64,000 bases of DNA from positions 62,001 through 126,000 of the forward strand of contig QCCN01000002.1 in the NCBI GenBank assembly GCA_003278925.1, written 5' to 3'. The position numbers and the translations under genes are program-made. The DNA is from Prochlorococcus sp. AG-347-L17 (GTDB lineage Bacteria; Cyanobacteriota; Cyanobacteriia; PCC-6307; Cyanobiaceae). Of this stretch, positions 1 through 9,286 are shown piece after piece. Each line of letters opens with the position of its first letter. Positions within the stretch are counted from its first letter, which is position 1. A model generated the notes under the pieces. That model saw only the letters and a program-made list of their open reading frames with translations. It did no database searches and was not told where the DNA came from.

Positions 1-86
1 ATAATTATGTAATATCTCTGTTTCAGGGTCTCTTAGTCAACTAGATTTCGGGTAAAATATCTATTATTAACAATCTAATTATCAAT

Positions 87-338
87 ATGCCTATAAAGTG
101 GTACGGAAATGGTGACTCAGAAGATCCTATCTATAAACATTTTTCTCGAATAGTAAATTTTGTTATTCACTGCATGATATTTACTGCGATTGTAAGTGGC
201 ACGTGGCTTTTAAAAGAGATTAAATATGAAATCAGCTATTTTAATAATTTTGCAATTGTCTGGTCAGTTCTTTTGGCCTCCCATTTACTTTTCGTAATTA
301 TAAAAAAACCTAAAGATACTTCAAAACAATCAACTTAA
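87..338 (+). CDS. Small hypothetical membrane protein (83 aa)
   Basis: ATG start. The protein has a short polar N-terminus, then two hydrophobic stretches (about residues 22-43 and 52-71) and a lysine-rich polar tail, so it is probably a two-pass inner or thylakoid membrane protein. No catalytic motif is visible and I do not recognise a family beyond a picocyanobacterial-type small hypothetical. It lies 14 bp upstream of another small same-strand gene and the two may be co-transcribed. The 86 bases before it contain nothing else I can name. Confidence 0.7.
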   Translation: MPIKWYGNGDSEDPIYKHFSRIVNFVIHCMIFTAIVSGTWLLKEIKYEISYFNNFAIVWSVLLASHLLFVIIKKPKDTSKQST

Positions 339-352
339 ATTAATTTCTTTTT

Positions 353-637
353 ATGGATTCTCAGATAAGTATAAGTGATCTAGAAAATGTAATTTCCGAA
401 AAGGTTTTTATAAAAATAGAAAAGTGGAATTTGTATCTTGGAGACGCTGGACTAGCTAGGCATCTTGCTATTGAATGTATCAGCAATAAAGATCAAGGCC
501 CATTGGAGGCTGCAAAATTAAGTCTGGAAGCAATAAATGTAAAAGTAGGGGATGGTGTTAATAGTATTCCACTGATTAATTTAATCACTAACTCACAAAT
601 TCTAGAATTAGAAGAGATTTTGGAAAGTTTTTTTTAA
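353..637 (+). CDS. Cyanobacterial hypothetical protein, possibly DUF3181-like (94 aa)
   Basis: A soluble acidic protein with an ATG start, 14 bp after the preceding small membrane gene. The central segment around residues 25-45 (KWNLYLGDAGLARHLAIEC) resembles a short cyanobacteria-restricted family that I believe is DUF3181, but that name is from memory and not verified. No function is known or visible. Its stop lies 4 bp from the stop of the convergent murJ gene, leaving almost no room for a terminator. Confidence 0.7.
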   Translation: MDSQISISDLENVISEKVFIKIEKWNLYLGDAGLARHLAIECISNKDQGPLEAAKLSLEAINVKVGDGVNSIPLINLITNSQILELEEILESFF

Positions 638-641
638 AAAA

Positions 642-2225
642 CTAAATTTCTTTTTTTGAAACTTTAAATTTATTTACTTTCAAGAATTTTGTAAGTAAAA
701 AATAAATCACAAAAAAAGTGAGAGTTCCAAATATTAATAATAAAAATTCTGCAAAATTTGAATTGAAGTTATTCGTACTTTGGAGAATAGTAAAACAAAG
801 TGTGCTGTCTATAAATGCTGCTAATGACATGAGGCTAATTTTCCTCAATAAATCCAAGTTAGGTATATGGATATCTTCATTTCGCAGATTAAAAGAAAGC
901 AAAATACAGACTATAAGGTTGACTATTACTGAAGATAAAATTATTCCCACAACTCCGAAATTATATGGAGAAAGATCCCCAAAATTCTTAATTGGGGCAC
1001 CAATTAAAAACCAATCAAAAAAAATATTAAATATTATCCCTGCAAATGAAGACTTAAAAGGGAAGTTTGTTCTTTCTATTGAATAGTAAGTTCTTACTAA
1101 TAAATCTCTATAAAGATAAAATGGTATGCCAACTGCATAAGCAATTAATATATTTTTTACTTTTAAAGTTGCTGAATAATCAAAAGATCCTCTTTGAAAA
1201 ACTAATTGTACGATTTGATTATTGAATGTTATGAAAAATGCGGTTAAAAAAATAGTGGTTAAGAAACAGTACTCTATTCCAGAGATCAATTTTTTTTGGA
1301 GACCTCTTTTGTCTTTTTCACTTATTAATTTAGAAAATTTTGGAAGTAATGGCAGAATCAAGGAGTTAGATAATATGCCTAAGGGGGCTTGTATAAGAAA
1401 GTTGCCGTAAGCTAGTCCAGATGCTGCGCCTTGAAAACTTGAAGCAAAAAACATATCTATAAAAACATTAATTTGACTTAAACCTGATGAGATTGATGCT
1501 GGAATAATTAGTTTGAAAATTCTCCTCTCTTCATCTTTAAATAAATTGAAGGTTGACTCTAATCTCAAGAGACCAATTTTATTTATTTCCCAAATTTGAA
1601 CAACAAATTGAATTAAAGTTCCTGTCAAAGTTGCAAAAGCTAGTAATCCCGTATAAGTAAAGAAATGAGAATATGCATTTTCTTGGTTGAAAATCCAACT
1701 TAATAAAATAAAAAAAATAGTAGTTACGCTTGTTATTGCTGGACTTATACTTGATAAAAAGAATTTTCTTTGGGAATTTAAGGCGCCAAAGCTTAAACCT
1801 ATGAATCCGGACAAAGGGATGCAAGGTGTAAGTATTTTTAATTGGTAAGTGGCAATCGATTTAGCTTCGTAACTTAAATTGGGGGCTAATAATTCAATTA
1901 ATAAATTGGCATTAGAGTAAATGAATATGGCTAAAATGAATAATAATATTGAAAGTTTTATGCTTACTTGAGTTAAAACTATTCCTCCATTTTTTTTGTT
2001 AAGCGGAGTTAAAACTGCAACAACTGCGTTATGTAAGGGACCATTAATTCCTCCAATGATTATTAGCAAAAAACCTGGGATTATATAGGCATAATTAAAT
2101 GCGTCGTATGTTAGCCCAACCCCAAAAGCAGCAGCTATGAATATTTGTCTTATACATCCAGCTAATTTACTTAGACCAGTACCAAATGAAATTGAAAAAA
2201 CATTATTTTTTAAAAATGAATGCAT
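642..2225 (-). CDS. murJ: Lipid II flippase family protein MurJ/MviN
   Basis: A polytopic membrane protein of about 527 residues (ATG at 2225) of the MurJ/MviN branch of the MOP superfamily, which moves lipid II across the inner membrane for peptidoglycan synthesis. The N-terminal region (SISFGTGLSKLAGCIRQIF) matches the family's conserved start, where an arginine follows the first helix, and about 14 hydrophobic segments follow. An in-frame TTG at 2264 would add 13 residues; I prefer the ATG because the family motif normally starts within about ten residues of Met1. No ribosome-binding site separates the two choices. It is divergent from sfsA and convergent with the small gene at 353-637. 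Confidence 0.92.
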   Translation of the reverse strand: MHSFLKNNVFSISFGTGLSKLAGCIRQIFIAAAFGVGLTYDAFNYAYIIPGFLLIIIGGINGPLHNAVVAVLTPLNKKNGGIVLTQVSIKLSILLFILAIFIYSNANLLIELLAPNLSYEAKSIATYQLKILTPCIPLSGFIGLSFGALNSQRKFFLSSISPAITSVTTIFFILLSWIFNQENAYSHFFTYTGLLAFATLTGTLIQFVVQIWEINKIGLLRLESTFNLFKDEERRIFKLIIPASISSGLSQINVFIDMFFASSFQGAASGLAYGNFLIQAPLGILSNSLILPLLPKFSKLISEKDKRGLQKKLISGIEYCFLTTIFLTAFFITFNNQIVQLVFQRGSFDYSATLKVKNILIAYAVGIPFYLYRDLLVRTYYSIERTNFPFKSSFAGIIFNIFFDWFLIGAPIKNFGDLSPYNFGVVGIILSSVIVNLIVCILLSFNLRNEDIHIPNLDLLRKISLMSLAAFIDSTLCFTILQSTNNFNSNFAEFLLLIFGTLTFFVIYFLLTKFLKVNKFKVSKKEI

Positions 2226-2295
2226 TTGGATTTGTCTAAATTTTTCAAGAAGTTTAAGTTTCAATTATATTTGATTTTTAACTAACGACATATTT

Positions 2296-3036
2296 ATGAA
2301 TGATCGGATAATTGAATTTGATCCATTAATTGAAGGAGTTTTAATCAAGAGGTATAAAAGGTTTCTTGCAGATATAAAATTAGAGAGCGGAGAGGTAGTA
2401 ACTGCTCATTGTGCCAACACAGGACCAATGAAAGGACTTTTGAGTGAGGGAGCAAAGGTAAGAATAAGTGTTTCCCCTTCTCCAAAAAGAAAATTACCTT
2501 TTACTTGGGAACAGATATGTGTTTTGAATGCAAAAAATGAGGAAGTTTGGGTTGGTATTAATACTCTATTTGCAAATAAGTTAATCAAAAAGGTTATTGA
2601 GAAAAATTTGCTTGACGAAATGATAGGAGAAATTGAGACAATTAGATCTGAAGTTCCTTATGGAAAAGATAAAAAAAGCAGAATTGACTTTTTATTAACT
2701 CCAAAATCTTCAAATCCTGATAAACGTAACATTTACATAGAGGTTAAAAATACGACTTGGATTAGAGAAAATGTTGCTCTATTCCCTGATACAGTAACGA
2801 AAAGAGGCCAAAAACACCTCATAGAATTAAAGGAATTAATTCCTAAAAGTAAAAGTGTATTAGTACTTTGTATTACAAGAAAAGACGCTTGTTTTTTTGC
2901 TCCCGGAGATGACGCAGATCCCTTATACGGCAATCTTTTTAGAGCATCTTTAGGTGCAGGAATGATAACGATTCCTTGTTCCTTTGAATTTCATAAAGAC
3001 CACATATCATGGAGAGGAATTAAACCTTTGAAATAA
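2296..3036 (+). CDS. sfsA: Sugar fermentation stimulation protein A homolog
   Basis: 246 residues, close to the usual 230-250 for SfsA. Visible family features are an OB-like N-terminal part with [20 protein letters not shown] and a nuclease-like core with the acidic/lysine pattern SRIDFLL...YIEVKNTTW (about residues 125-155), as in PD-(D/E)XK-type folds. SfsA has been described as a DNA-binding or nuclease-like protein in enterobacteria; its role in cyanobacteria is not established. It is divergent from murJ across about 70 bp. The name is secure by similarity, the physiological role is not. Confidence 0.92.
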   Translation: MNDRIIEFDPLIEGVLIKRYKRFLADIKLESGEVVTAHCANTGPMKGLLSEGAKVRISVSPSPKRKLPFTWEQICVLNAKNEEVWVGINTLFANKLIKKVIEKNLLDEMIGEIETIRSEVPYGKDKKSRIDFLLTPKSSNPDKRNIYIEVKNTTWIRENVALFPDTVTKRGQKHLIELKELIPKSKSVLVLCITRKDACFFAPGDDADPLYGNLFRASLGAGMITIPCSFEFHKDHISWRGIKPLK

Positions 3037-3119
3037 ATAAAATCTTGATATTTTGAAACTTATAAAAATCAAATTTTTTAATTTAACAAATTATTTTTTA
3101 AGGTGCAACTATAAAAATG

Positions 3120-3133
3120 GTATCAACAACTAC
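3120..3133 (+). promoter_or_regulatory. NtcA-binding box upstream of amt1
   Basis: The sequence GTATCAACAACTAC fits the NtcA consensus GTA-N8-TAC exactly. It lies 82 bp before the amt1 ATG and 23 bp upstream of a TAAATT hexamer at 3157-3162 that fits the TA-N3-T -10 element; this is the classical spacing of an NtcA-activated class II promoter. The bare consensus occurs by chance many times in 64 kb, so the assignment rests on position, spacing and the nature of the downstream gene. Confidence 0.75.
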
Positions 3134-3156
3134 TAGACACTCATAAGTTTTTTGAA

Positions 3157-3162
3157 TAAATT
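3157..3162 (+). promoter_or_regulatory. Predicted -10 element of the amt1 promoter
   Basis: TAAATT, matching TA-N3-T, placed 23 bp after the NtcA box. It implies a transcript start near 3170 and a 5' leader of about 45 nt. No good -35 hexamer is visible, as expected if NtcA replaces it. Confidence 0.55.
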
Positions 3163-3215
3163 TAAATTTGAAAGGAAACAGTAAAACTGTTTTTTTGCAG
3201 ATCTAATTTTTTTTT

Positions 3216-4676
3216 ATGACCACTGCTTTGCAAACGCCTCAAAGGCGCTCTAGGTCCAAACTTCAAGATGCAAGTCTTGTGAATGGACCTATGCTCCTTT
3301 TGAGGAGTATTCGAGGATTTAGTTCAAACCGCTCAATGTTGTGGCTTGCAACTGTTCCCCTAGCTTTGTTTGGTTTAGGTATTTTTAATCTTTCAGCTCA
3401 CGCAGCTGATTTACCTGAGTTGAATGCAGCTTTTCTTGCTAACAATTTATGGCTTTTGATCGCTACTATTCTAGTGATCTTTATGAACGCCGGTTTCGCT
3501 ATGGTTGAGGCAGGAATGTGCCGTTCTAAGAACGCTGTTAACATTCTTGCTAAAAACCTCTTTGTATTTGCTCTAGCTGTAACTTCTTATTGGTTTATCG
3601 GCTATTCATTAATGTACGGAGGAAGTGTTGCCGACGGTTGGCTTTATTTTGGCGGCTTATTTTTTGATCCAACAGTTACTGCAGATATGGTAACTGACGC
3701 TGGATTAGTCCCAACTGTTGATTTCTTGTTCCAGTCTGCTTTTGCAGGAACTGCGGCAACTATCGTTTCCGGTCTTGTTGCTGAAAGAGTTAAATTTGGA
3801 GAATTTGTTGTTTTTGCTGTTGTATTAACTGCATTTATATATCCAATTGCTGGTAGCTGGAAATGGAATGGTGGTTGGCTTGATTCTTTAGGTTTTGTTG
3901 ATTTTGCTGGTTCTTCAATTGTTCACTCAGTAGGAGCATGGGCGGGTCTTGTAGGAGCTATGCTTCTTGGACCAAGAATTGGCAAATACTCTGATGGGAA
4001 GCCACAGGCTATGCCAGGACACAATATGGCTATAGCTACTCTAGGTGCATTAGTCCTATGGATAGGTTGGTACGGATTTAACCCCGGTTCTCAACTTGCT
4101 ATGGATCAATGGGTTCCTTATGTTGCTGTAACAACTACTTTAGCCGCAGCAGCTGGAGCTATTGGTGCAACTATTGTTTCAACATTAACTTCTGGTAAGC
4201 CTGATCTTACAATGATAATTAACGGTATCCTTGCTGGTTTGGTTAGTATCACTGCTGGTTGTGGTGATATGACACTCGCTGGAGCTTGGTTCGCAGGACT
4301 AGTAGGCGGAATTATCGTTGTATTTTCTGTTGCAGCACTTGATGCCGCTGAGATTGATGATCCTGTAGGTGCATTCTCTGTTCACGGAGTTTGTGGTGTA
4401 TGGGGTACTGTAGTTATCGGTCTTTGGGGTACAGCTGTACAAGGTGATGGAGCAGGTATGGGATTGTTCAATGGCGGAGGTATTACTCTTCTTCTAGTTC
4501 AAGCTCTTGGTGCCGCAGCTTATGCTATTTGGACACTAGTTACTTGCTGGATTGCCTGGTCTGTAATTGGAGGATTATTCGGAGGAATCCGAGTATCTGA
4601 AGAGGAAGAGACTCAAGGCTTGGATATAGGAGAGCATGGAATGGAAGCATATCCAGACTTTGCATCTGCTAAATAA
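3216..4676 (+). CDS. amt1: Ammonium transporter Amt1
   Basis: 486 residues of the Amt/MEP/Rh family, carrying ammonium across the cytoplasmic membrane. After a basic N-terminus of about 45 residues and a likely signal-type helix ending in SAHAADLPELN, about 11 transmembrane helices follow. Both channel histidines are recognisable, in SSIVHSVGAW (helix V) and FSVHGVCGVWG (helix X), and the family FNPGSQL segment lies between them. The upstream NtcA box (3120-3133) indicates activation under nitrogen limitation, and a strong hairpin terminator (4696-4730) follows, so it is probably monocistronic. Codon use looks more GC-rich and regular than in neighbouring genes, consistent with high expression. 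Confidence 0.97.
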   Translation: MTTALQTPQRRSRSKLQDASLVNGPMLLLRSIRGFSSNRSMLWLATVPLALFGLGIFNLSAHAADLPELNAAFLANNLWLLIATILVIFMNAGFAMVEAGMCRSKNAVNILAKNLFVFALAVTSYWFIGYSLMYGGSVADGWLYFGGLFFDPTVTADMVTDAGLVPTVDFLFQSAFAGTAATIVSGLVAERVKFGEFVVFAVVLTAFIYPIAGSWKWNGGWLDSLGFVDFAGSSIVHSVGAWAGLVGAMLLGPRIGKYSDGKPQAMPGHNMAIATLGALVLWIGWYGFNPGSQLAMDQWVPYVAVTTTLAAAAGAIGATIVSTLTSGKPDLTMIINGILAGLVSITAGCGDMTLAGAWFAGLVGGIIVVFSVAALDAAEIDDPVGAFSVHGVCGVWGTVVIGLWGTAVQGDGAGMGLFNGGGITLLLVQALGAAAYAIWTLVTCWIAWSVIGGLFGGIRVSEEEETQGLDIGEHGMEAYPDFASAK

Positions 4677-4695
4677 TCCAACTGAAAATTGATTT

Positions 4696-4730
4696 AAGAA
4701 ACCTGACTTATGTCAGGTTTCTTTTTTTTA
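4696..4730 (+). terminator. Rho-independent terminator of amt1
   Basis: A perfect 12-bp stem (AAGAAACCTGAC / GTCAGGTTTCTT) with a TTAT loop is followed by a run of T, 20 bp after the amt1 stop codon. It also separates amt1 from ispH, which starts 35 bp later, so ispH needs its own promoter. Confidence 0.92.
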
Positions 4731-4764
4731 CGAAAAATTATTTAAAACGTTGTAATATAGAAAG

Positions 4765-5961
4765 ATGGACACTCAAGCTTTTAGAAGATCTCTTCATCAT
4801 TCTGATAGATACAATAGGAGGGGTTTCGATTCTCCAACAAAAAGAGCTCAAGCGTTAGAAGAAGCTTACCAAAGTGATTTGATAAGTTCTATTAGAGATA
4901 ATGATTTTTCTTACACTAAAGGCAGACTAAATATAAAGTTGGCCCAAGCTTTCGGTTTTTGTTGGGGAGTTGAAAGAGCTGTTGCAATGGCTTATGAAAC
5001 TAGAAGACATTACCCAAATGAGAATATTTGGATTACAAACGAAATAATTCATAATCCCTCGGTGAATGATCATTTAAGAAAAATGAATGTAAAATTCATC
5101 TCAGCTAAAAATGGAATTAAAGATTTTTCTTCAGTTTCAAATGGGGATGTTGTTATACTCCCTGCTTTCGGAGCTACTGTTCAAGAAATGAAACTCTTGC
5201 ATGAGAAAGGTTGTCATATCATTGATACAACTTGTCCATGGGTTTCAAAGGTTTGGCATACAGTTGAAAAACATAAAAAACATGTTTTCACATCTATTAT
5301 TCATGGAAAATTTAAACATGAAGAGACTCTCGCTACAAGTTCATTCGCAGGTAAATATTTAGTTGTACTTGATCTAGAAGAAGCGAACTACGTTTCTGAA
5401 TATATTCTGGGGAGAGGTAATAGAAATGAGTTTATGAACAAATTTGCTAAAGCTTGTTCTAATGGATTTGATCCTGATAAAGATTTAGATAGAGTGGGAG
5501 TTGCAAATCAGACAACTATGCTTAAGAGCGAGACTGAGGAAATTGGAAAGGTTTTTGAAAGGACTATGTTAAAGAAATTTGGACCAGAAAACTTAAATAG
5601 TCACTTTTTAGCTTTTAATACTATTTGTGATGCAACTGAAGAAAGACAAGATGCAATGTTCTCTTTGGTTGATGAAGACCTTGATATTTTAGTAGTTATT
5701 GGAGGCTTCAATTCTTCTAATACTACTCACCTTCAAGAAATAGCAATTAACAAAAATATTTCTTCTTTTCACATTGATACGCCAGAAAGGATATCAGTTA
5801 AAGAAAACTCAATATTTCATAAACCACTTGGATCAGAATTAGAACTTAAAAATAATTTTCTACCTAGTGGAAAAATTAATGTTGGAATTACCTCAGGTGC
5901 ATCCACTCCTGATAAGGTAGTTGCGGATGTTATTGAAAAGTTAATTGATATTGCTTCCTGA
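4765..5961 (+). CDS. ispH: 4-hydroxy-3-methylbut-2-enyl diphosphate reductase (LytB)
   Basis: 398 residues, the long cyanobacterial/plant form of IspH, the last enzyme of the MEP pathway, which reduces HMBPP to IPP and DMAPP for carotenoid, phytol and quinone chains. The three [4Fe-4S] cysteines are visible in [23 protein letters not shown] and [11 protein letters not shown]. The N-terminal extension of about 50 residues before the catalytic core is typical of the cyanobacterial/plant type. ATG start; it follows the amt1 terminator and is probably transcribed independently. Confidence 0.97.
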   Translation: MDTQAFRRSLHHSDRYNRRGFDSPTKRAQALEEAYQSDLISSIRDNDFSYTKGRLNIKLAQAFGFCWGVERAVAMAYETRRHYPNENIWITNEIIHNPSVNDHLRKMNVKFISAKNGIKDFSSVSNGDVVILPAFGATVQEMKLLHEKGCHIIDTTCPWVSKVWHTVEKHKKHVFTSIIHGKFKHEETLATSSFAGKYLVVLDLEEANYVSEYILGRGNRNEFMNKFAKACSNGFDPDKDLDRVGVANQTTMLKSETEEIGKVFERTMLKKFGPENLNSHFLAFNTICDATEERQDAMFSLVDEDLDILVVIGGFNSSNTTHLQEIAINKNISSFHIDTPERISVKENSIFHKPLGSELELKNNFLPSGKINVGITSGASTPDKVVADVIEKLIDIAS

Positions 5962-6063
5962 ATTTGTTATTCATTTATAAATTTGCTGAGTTTTTTTAAT
6001 TTATTAGTCAGATAATTCCAAAAGATCTACTTTATTAACTAGAATAATAAAAAATTTTGAAGC

Positions 6064-6624
6064 ATGGAAGACAAAACACAATCTAATCAAGTTCAAACTG
6101 CCAGTATGAATAGAACAAAAGCACCCCAAAAAGTTGAAGTTGTAGTTGCCAATTCATCTTCAGGCTCAGAAGTTAATATTCTTGGAGAATTATCAATTTT
6201 TGTTTTAAGAATCGGCTTTTGTGCTTTGATGATTCATCATGGCCTTGAGAAACTTCAGGATCCGCAGGGTTTTGCCGAGTTTGTAGTTGGTAAGTATTTC
6301 CCATTTTTGCCTGGTGATCCTGTTATTTGGACTTTTGGAGCAGCAATTACTCAACTGGTATGCCCAGTCGGGTTGGCTGTAGGGATTTTTGCGAGACTTT
6401 CTTCTCTTGGTCTATTCTCCACAATGGCATTTGCAGTTTATTTTCATCTCCTTGATACTGGACTTGAAGGTTTTCCTCTAGCAGTGGTCGAAGGTCATAA
6501 TTATGCTTTCGAATTGTCTTTTATATATGGAGCTATTTCTCTCTACTTTCTATGTGCGGGTCCAGGCAGGCTATCTTTATTCAGAAAAACTAACAAGATT
6601 ACATATTATCCAAAATCAACATAA
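6064..6624 (+). CDS. DoxX-family membrane protein
   Basis: 186 residues. A polar N-terminal stretch of about 40 residues precedes four hydrophobic helices with the DoxX signature near the first (GFCALMIHHGLEKLQDPQGF). DoxX-like proteins are small four-helix membrane proteins found in many bacteria, with suggested links to redox or oxidative-stress functions; the cyanobacterial role is unknown. ATG start. Its stop is 1 bp from the stop of the convergent purH gene, so the two transcripts probably overlap. Confidence 0.88.
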   Translation: MEDKTQSNQVQTASMNRTKAPQKVEVVVANSSSGSEVNILGELSIFVLRIGFCALMIHHGLEKLQDPQGFAEFVVGKYFPFLPGDPVIWTFGAAITQLVCPVGLAVGIFARLSSLGLFSTMAFAVYFHLLDTGLEGFPLAVVEGHNYAFELSFIYGAISLYFLCAGPGRLSLFRKTNKITYYPKST

Positions 6625-6625
6625 T

Positions 6626-8179
6626 TTAATGTAAAAAGTGCCTTTTTTGCGTAAATACCATTGAGATTCCTTTTGAATTGCACATATCAACACTTTCTTG
6701 GTCTCTTAGACTTCCTCCGGGCTGAATAATAGCTTTTATTCCATATTCATTTGCTAGTTCTACGGTATCTGCAAATGGGAAAAACCCATCGCTGGCCAAG
6801 ACAGCATCAGAACATAACCCTCCAGCTGCTTCTAAAGCAATTTTTGCTGCTCCAACTCTGTTCATTTGTCCAGCTCCTATACCAATAGTTTTTTGGTCTT
6901 TTGCAACAACAATGGCATTAGATTTCACGTGTTTACAAATTTTCCATGCAAAATTAAGATCTAAGTTAATTTGATTACTCGGATTTTTATTAGTGACTGA
7001 AATCCAATTTTCAGTTTTTTCTTCACTATCGTCAGTATCTTGAACTAGTAATCCTCCCATTATTGATTTAGTAGAATTTTGATTCATTTTTGGAAGTTTA
7101 TCTTTTGAAAATTTTAAAATTCTTAAATTCTTTTTAACTTTTAAAATTTCTAAAGCTTCCTCATCAAAAGATGGAGCGACGACACACTCTAAGAAAATAT
7201 CTTTGAGGTGAATTGCAGTCTCACTATCAACATTTGAATTAAAAGCAACTATTCCTCCAAATGCACTAACAGGGTCGCATTCCAAAGCATTCAAAAATGC
7301 TTTGGAAGCTGAATTACTTATAGAGGCACCACAAGGATTATTGTGTTTTAAAATAACGGAGGCAAACATGTCGGTTGTAAGTTTATCTTTTTCTCTGTAG
7401 CCAAATTCTAAAACTGTTGAAAGTGCCGACTCTAGATCTAATAGATTGTTATAACTTAAGTCTTTTCCTTGTAATTGTTCTGCTGAGTTCCATCCAATGT
7501 TACTTAAACCATACCAGAAAGCTTTTTGATGAGGATTCTCCCCATATCTTAAGGTTTTGATTAGTGGATAAGATTCAATATATTTGGAAGACTGTAAATC
7601 TCTTTCTTTTCTTATCCAATTAGATATTGCAGTGTCATAGTCTGCTGTATGTTGAAAAGCTTCAAGGGCTAATTTGGCTTTATATGATTCTTTTAACACA
7701 CCTTTTTTACTTTCTTCAAGAAAATTTTGATACTGACTAGGATCTACTAATACGGAAACATCTTTATGATTTTTAGCTGCAGAACGAATCATAGATGGCC
7801 CTCCGATATCGATATTTTCAATAGCATCTTCCCATTTAGCCCCCTGATCTACTGTGTTTTTAAAAGGATATAAATTCACAACTACTAAGTCAATTAACTC
7901 AAGATTGTTAGCTTCTATATCTTTTTTATGTCCCTCATCAGTTCTTTTTGCTAATATTCCCCCGTGTATTTTTGGATGTAAAGTTTTAACTCTTCCTCCA
8001 AGAATTTCTCCCGAATTAGTAAAATCAGCAACTTTAATAACTGGAATTTTAGCCTCTATAAGATGTTTGGCAGTTCCTCCACTTGATAGAATTTTATAAT
8101 TAAGCTTCTCTACCAATTCCTTACAAAATGGGATTATATTTTTTTTATCAGAGACACTTACTAAAGCTAATGGAGACAT
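6626..8179 (-). CDS. purH: Bifunctional AICAR formyltransferase / IMP cyclohydrolase
   Basis: 517 residues, the normal PurH length. The N-terminal MGS-like IMP cyclohydrolase domain (about 1-200) contains SGGTAKHL and GRVKTLHPKIHGG; the C-terminal AICAR transformylase contains the family motif KHNNPCG and ends in the typical KRHFLH. It catalyses the last two steps of de novo purine synthesis, AICAR to FAICAR to IMP. ATG start, divergent from the esterase gene with only 33 bp between the two starts, so the promoters must overlap. Confidence 0.97.
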   Translation of the reverse strand: MSPLALVSVSDKKNIIPFCKELVEKLNYKILSSGGTAKHLIEAKIPVIKVADFTNSGEILGGRVKTLHPKIHGGILAKRTDEGHKKDIEANNLELIDLVVVNLYPFKNTVDQGAKWEDAIENIDIGGPSMIRSAAKNHKDVSVLVDPSQYQNFLEESKKGVLKESYKAKLALEAFQHTADYDTAISNWIRKERDLQSSKYIESYPLIKTLRYGENPHQKAFWYGLSNIGWNSAEQLQGKDLSYNNLLDLESALSTVLEFGYREKDKLTTDMFASVILKHNNPCGASISNSASKAFLNALECDPVSAFGGIVAFNSNVDSETAIHLKDIFLECVVAPSFDEEALEILKVKKNLRILKFSKDKLPKMNQNSTKSIMGGLLVQDTDDSEEKTENWISVTNKNPSNQINLDLNFAWKICKHVKSNAIVVAKDQKTIGIGAGQMNRVGAAKIALEAAGGLCSDAVLASDGFFPFADTVELANEYGIKAIIQPGGSLRDQESVDMCNSKGISMVFTQKRHFLH

Positions 8180-8212
8180 TATGGGAAAGTTTACTTACTT
8201 AAGAATATAAAC

Positions 8213-8830
8213 ATGAAATATGCTATCAATCATGAATTTGTCTGGATTAGCTCTCAAACTGCAACTCATAGAATTATTTTGATGCATGGTTGGGGAGCTG
8301 ATTCAGATGACCTTTTAACATTTGGAAAGGAGATGACTGAAAAAATAAATCTTGATTTTGAAGTAATTTCATTGAAGGCTCCTGGATTACACCCAAGCGG
8401 TCAGGGAAGACAGTGGTATGGATTATACCCCCATGATTGGAATGGAGCTGAGGTCGAAGTAAATAAACTTTTAGTTACATTAAAAAAATTTGATACTGAT
8501 CAGATTCCACTAAGAAAAACAATTTTGTTGGGGTTCTCTCAGGGGGCGGCAATGGCAATTGATGCGGGATTTAAGTTAAATTTTGGATTAATAGTTGCTT
8601 GTAGTGGTTATCCTCACCCTAACTGGGCTCCAGGAGAAAATTTCTCGCCATTGATTATTAGTCATGGTTTATTTGATGACGTTGTACCTATAGATGCTTC
8701 AAGGATTATTTATGAAAAGGTAAAGAGTAAGTCTTCTAAATTTTGTGAATTAGTAGAATTCGATGGAGTTCATCAAATTGATTCAGATTTAATTAATTTT
8801 ATAAGTTCAAATATAAGTAATATTTTTTAA
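8213..8830 (+). CDS. Alpha/beta-hydrolase, carboxylesterase/phospholipase family
   Basis: 205 residues of the short abhydrolase_2 (acyl-protein thioesterase/carboxylesterase) type. The catalytic triad can be placed: nucleophile Ser in GFSQGAAMA, acid in HGLFDDVVP, and His in FDGVHQID. An oxyanion-type MHGWGADSDD segment sits near the N-terminus. There is no signal peptide, so it should act in the cytoplasm on a small ester or lysophospholipid; the substrate cannot be read from sequence. Its last 4 bp overlap the 3' end of the convergent DUF3155 gene. Confidence 0.9.
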   Translation: MKYAINHEFVWISSQTATHRIILMHGWGADSDDLLTFGKEMTEKINLDFEVISLKAPGLHPSGQGRQWYGLYPHDWNGAEVEVNKLLVTLKKFDTDQIPLRKTILLGFSQGAAMAIDAGFKLNFGLIVACSGYPHPNWAPGENFSPLIISHGLFDDVVPIDASRIIYEKVKSKSSKFCELVEFDGVHQIDSDLINFISSNISNIF

Positions 8831-9195
8831 ACAAAAGCATATTCATATTCTTCAATCTCTTCCCAATCATCTGCAGTAAGTTCTAGACCCTCAAATATTT
8901 TTTCTTCACCAATTCCTTCAACGACAACTTTTAGTGATGGAAATAGAAAATGATTTTCTTCAGCATATTGGGCACTAAATAACCCTTTTTCACCCCAAAA
9001 AAATCTATCGGTGGTGTGTTCATTTCTTCTAACATTAAAAACTGATGGCGCAGAAAGACCATTTTCAGCTATGAATCTTCTTGCTGCTGTAACTGGTTTA
9101 TGTTTGCCAGTTTCGATATGATAAATAGGTACATGTGCCATTACTCTTTGGCCAGCCAATCTTCTTCTGCTGATTCTCTTTCTTTTTTTTGACAT
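8827..9195 (-). CDS. DUF3155 family protein (122 aa)
   Basis: A small cyanobacteria-restricted protein. The first 20 residues are very basic (SKKRKRISRRRLAGQRVMAH) and the C-terminus is very acidic (ADDWEEIEEYEYAFV), a charge split that suggests nucleic-acid or ribosome contact, although no function is known. I assign DUF3155 from overall similarity. ATG start. Upstream lies a 245-bp divergent intergenic region shared with a histidine kinase and holding a possible structured RNA. Confidence 0.85.
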   Translation of the reverse strand: MSKKRKRISRRRLAGQRVMAHVPIYHIETGKHKPVTAARRFIAENGLSAPSVFNVRRNEHTTDRFFWGEKGLFSAQYAEENHFLFPSLKVVVEGIGEEKIFEGLELTADDWEEIEEYEYAFV

Positions 9196-9222
9196 TGATT
9201 GGTACTCCTGAAATTATTAATG

Positions 9223-9251
9223 AGATTAGTCTTATTTATTTTTACTAATCT
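9223..9251. repeat. Inverted repeat upstream of the DUF3155 gene
   Basis: AGATTAGT and ACTAATCT form a perfect 8-bp inverted repeat with a 13-nt T-rich spacer, starting 28 bp upstream of the DUF3155 start codon. It could be a 5'-leader hairpin or an operator. In DNA this AT-rich a repeat of this size can arise by chance. Confidence 0.35.
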
Positions 9252-9286
9252 TATATATGTGATTTTAAATTCACTTCAAATTACAT

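Noticed and set aside
718..1086. 122-aa frame antisense to murJ
   Set aside because: It lies within the murJ coding region; the codons of murJ explain it.
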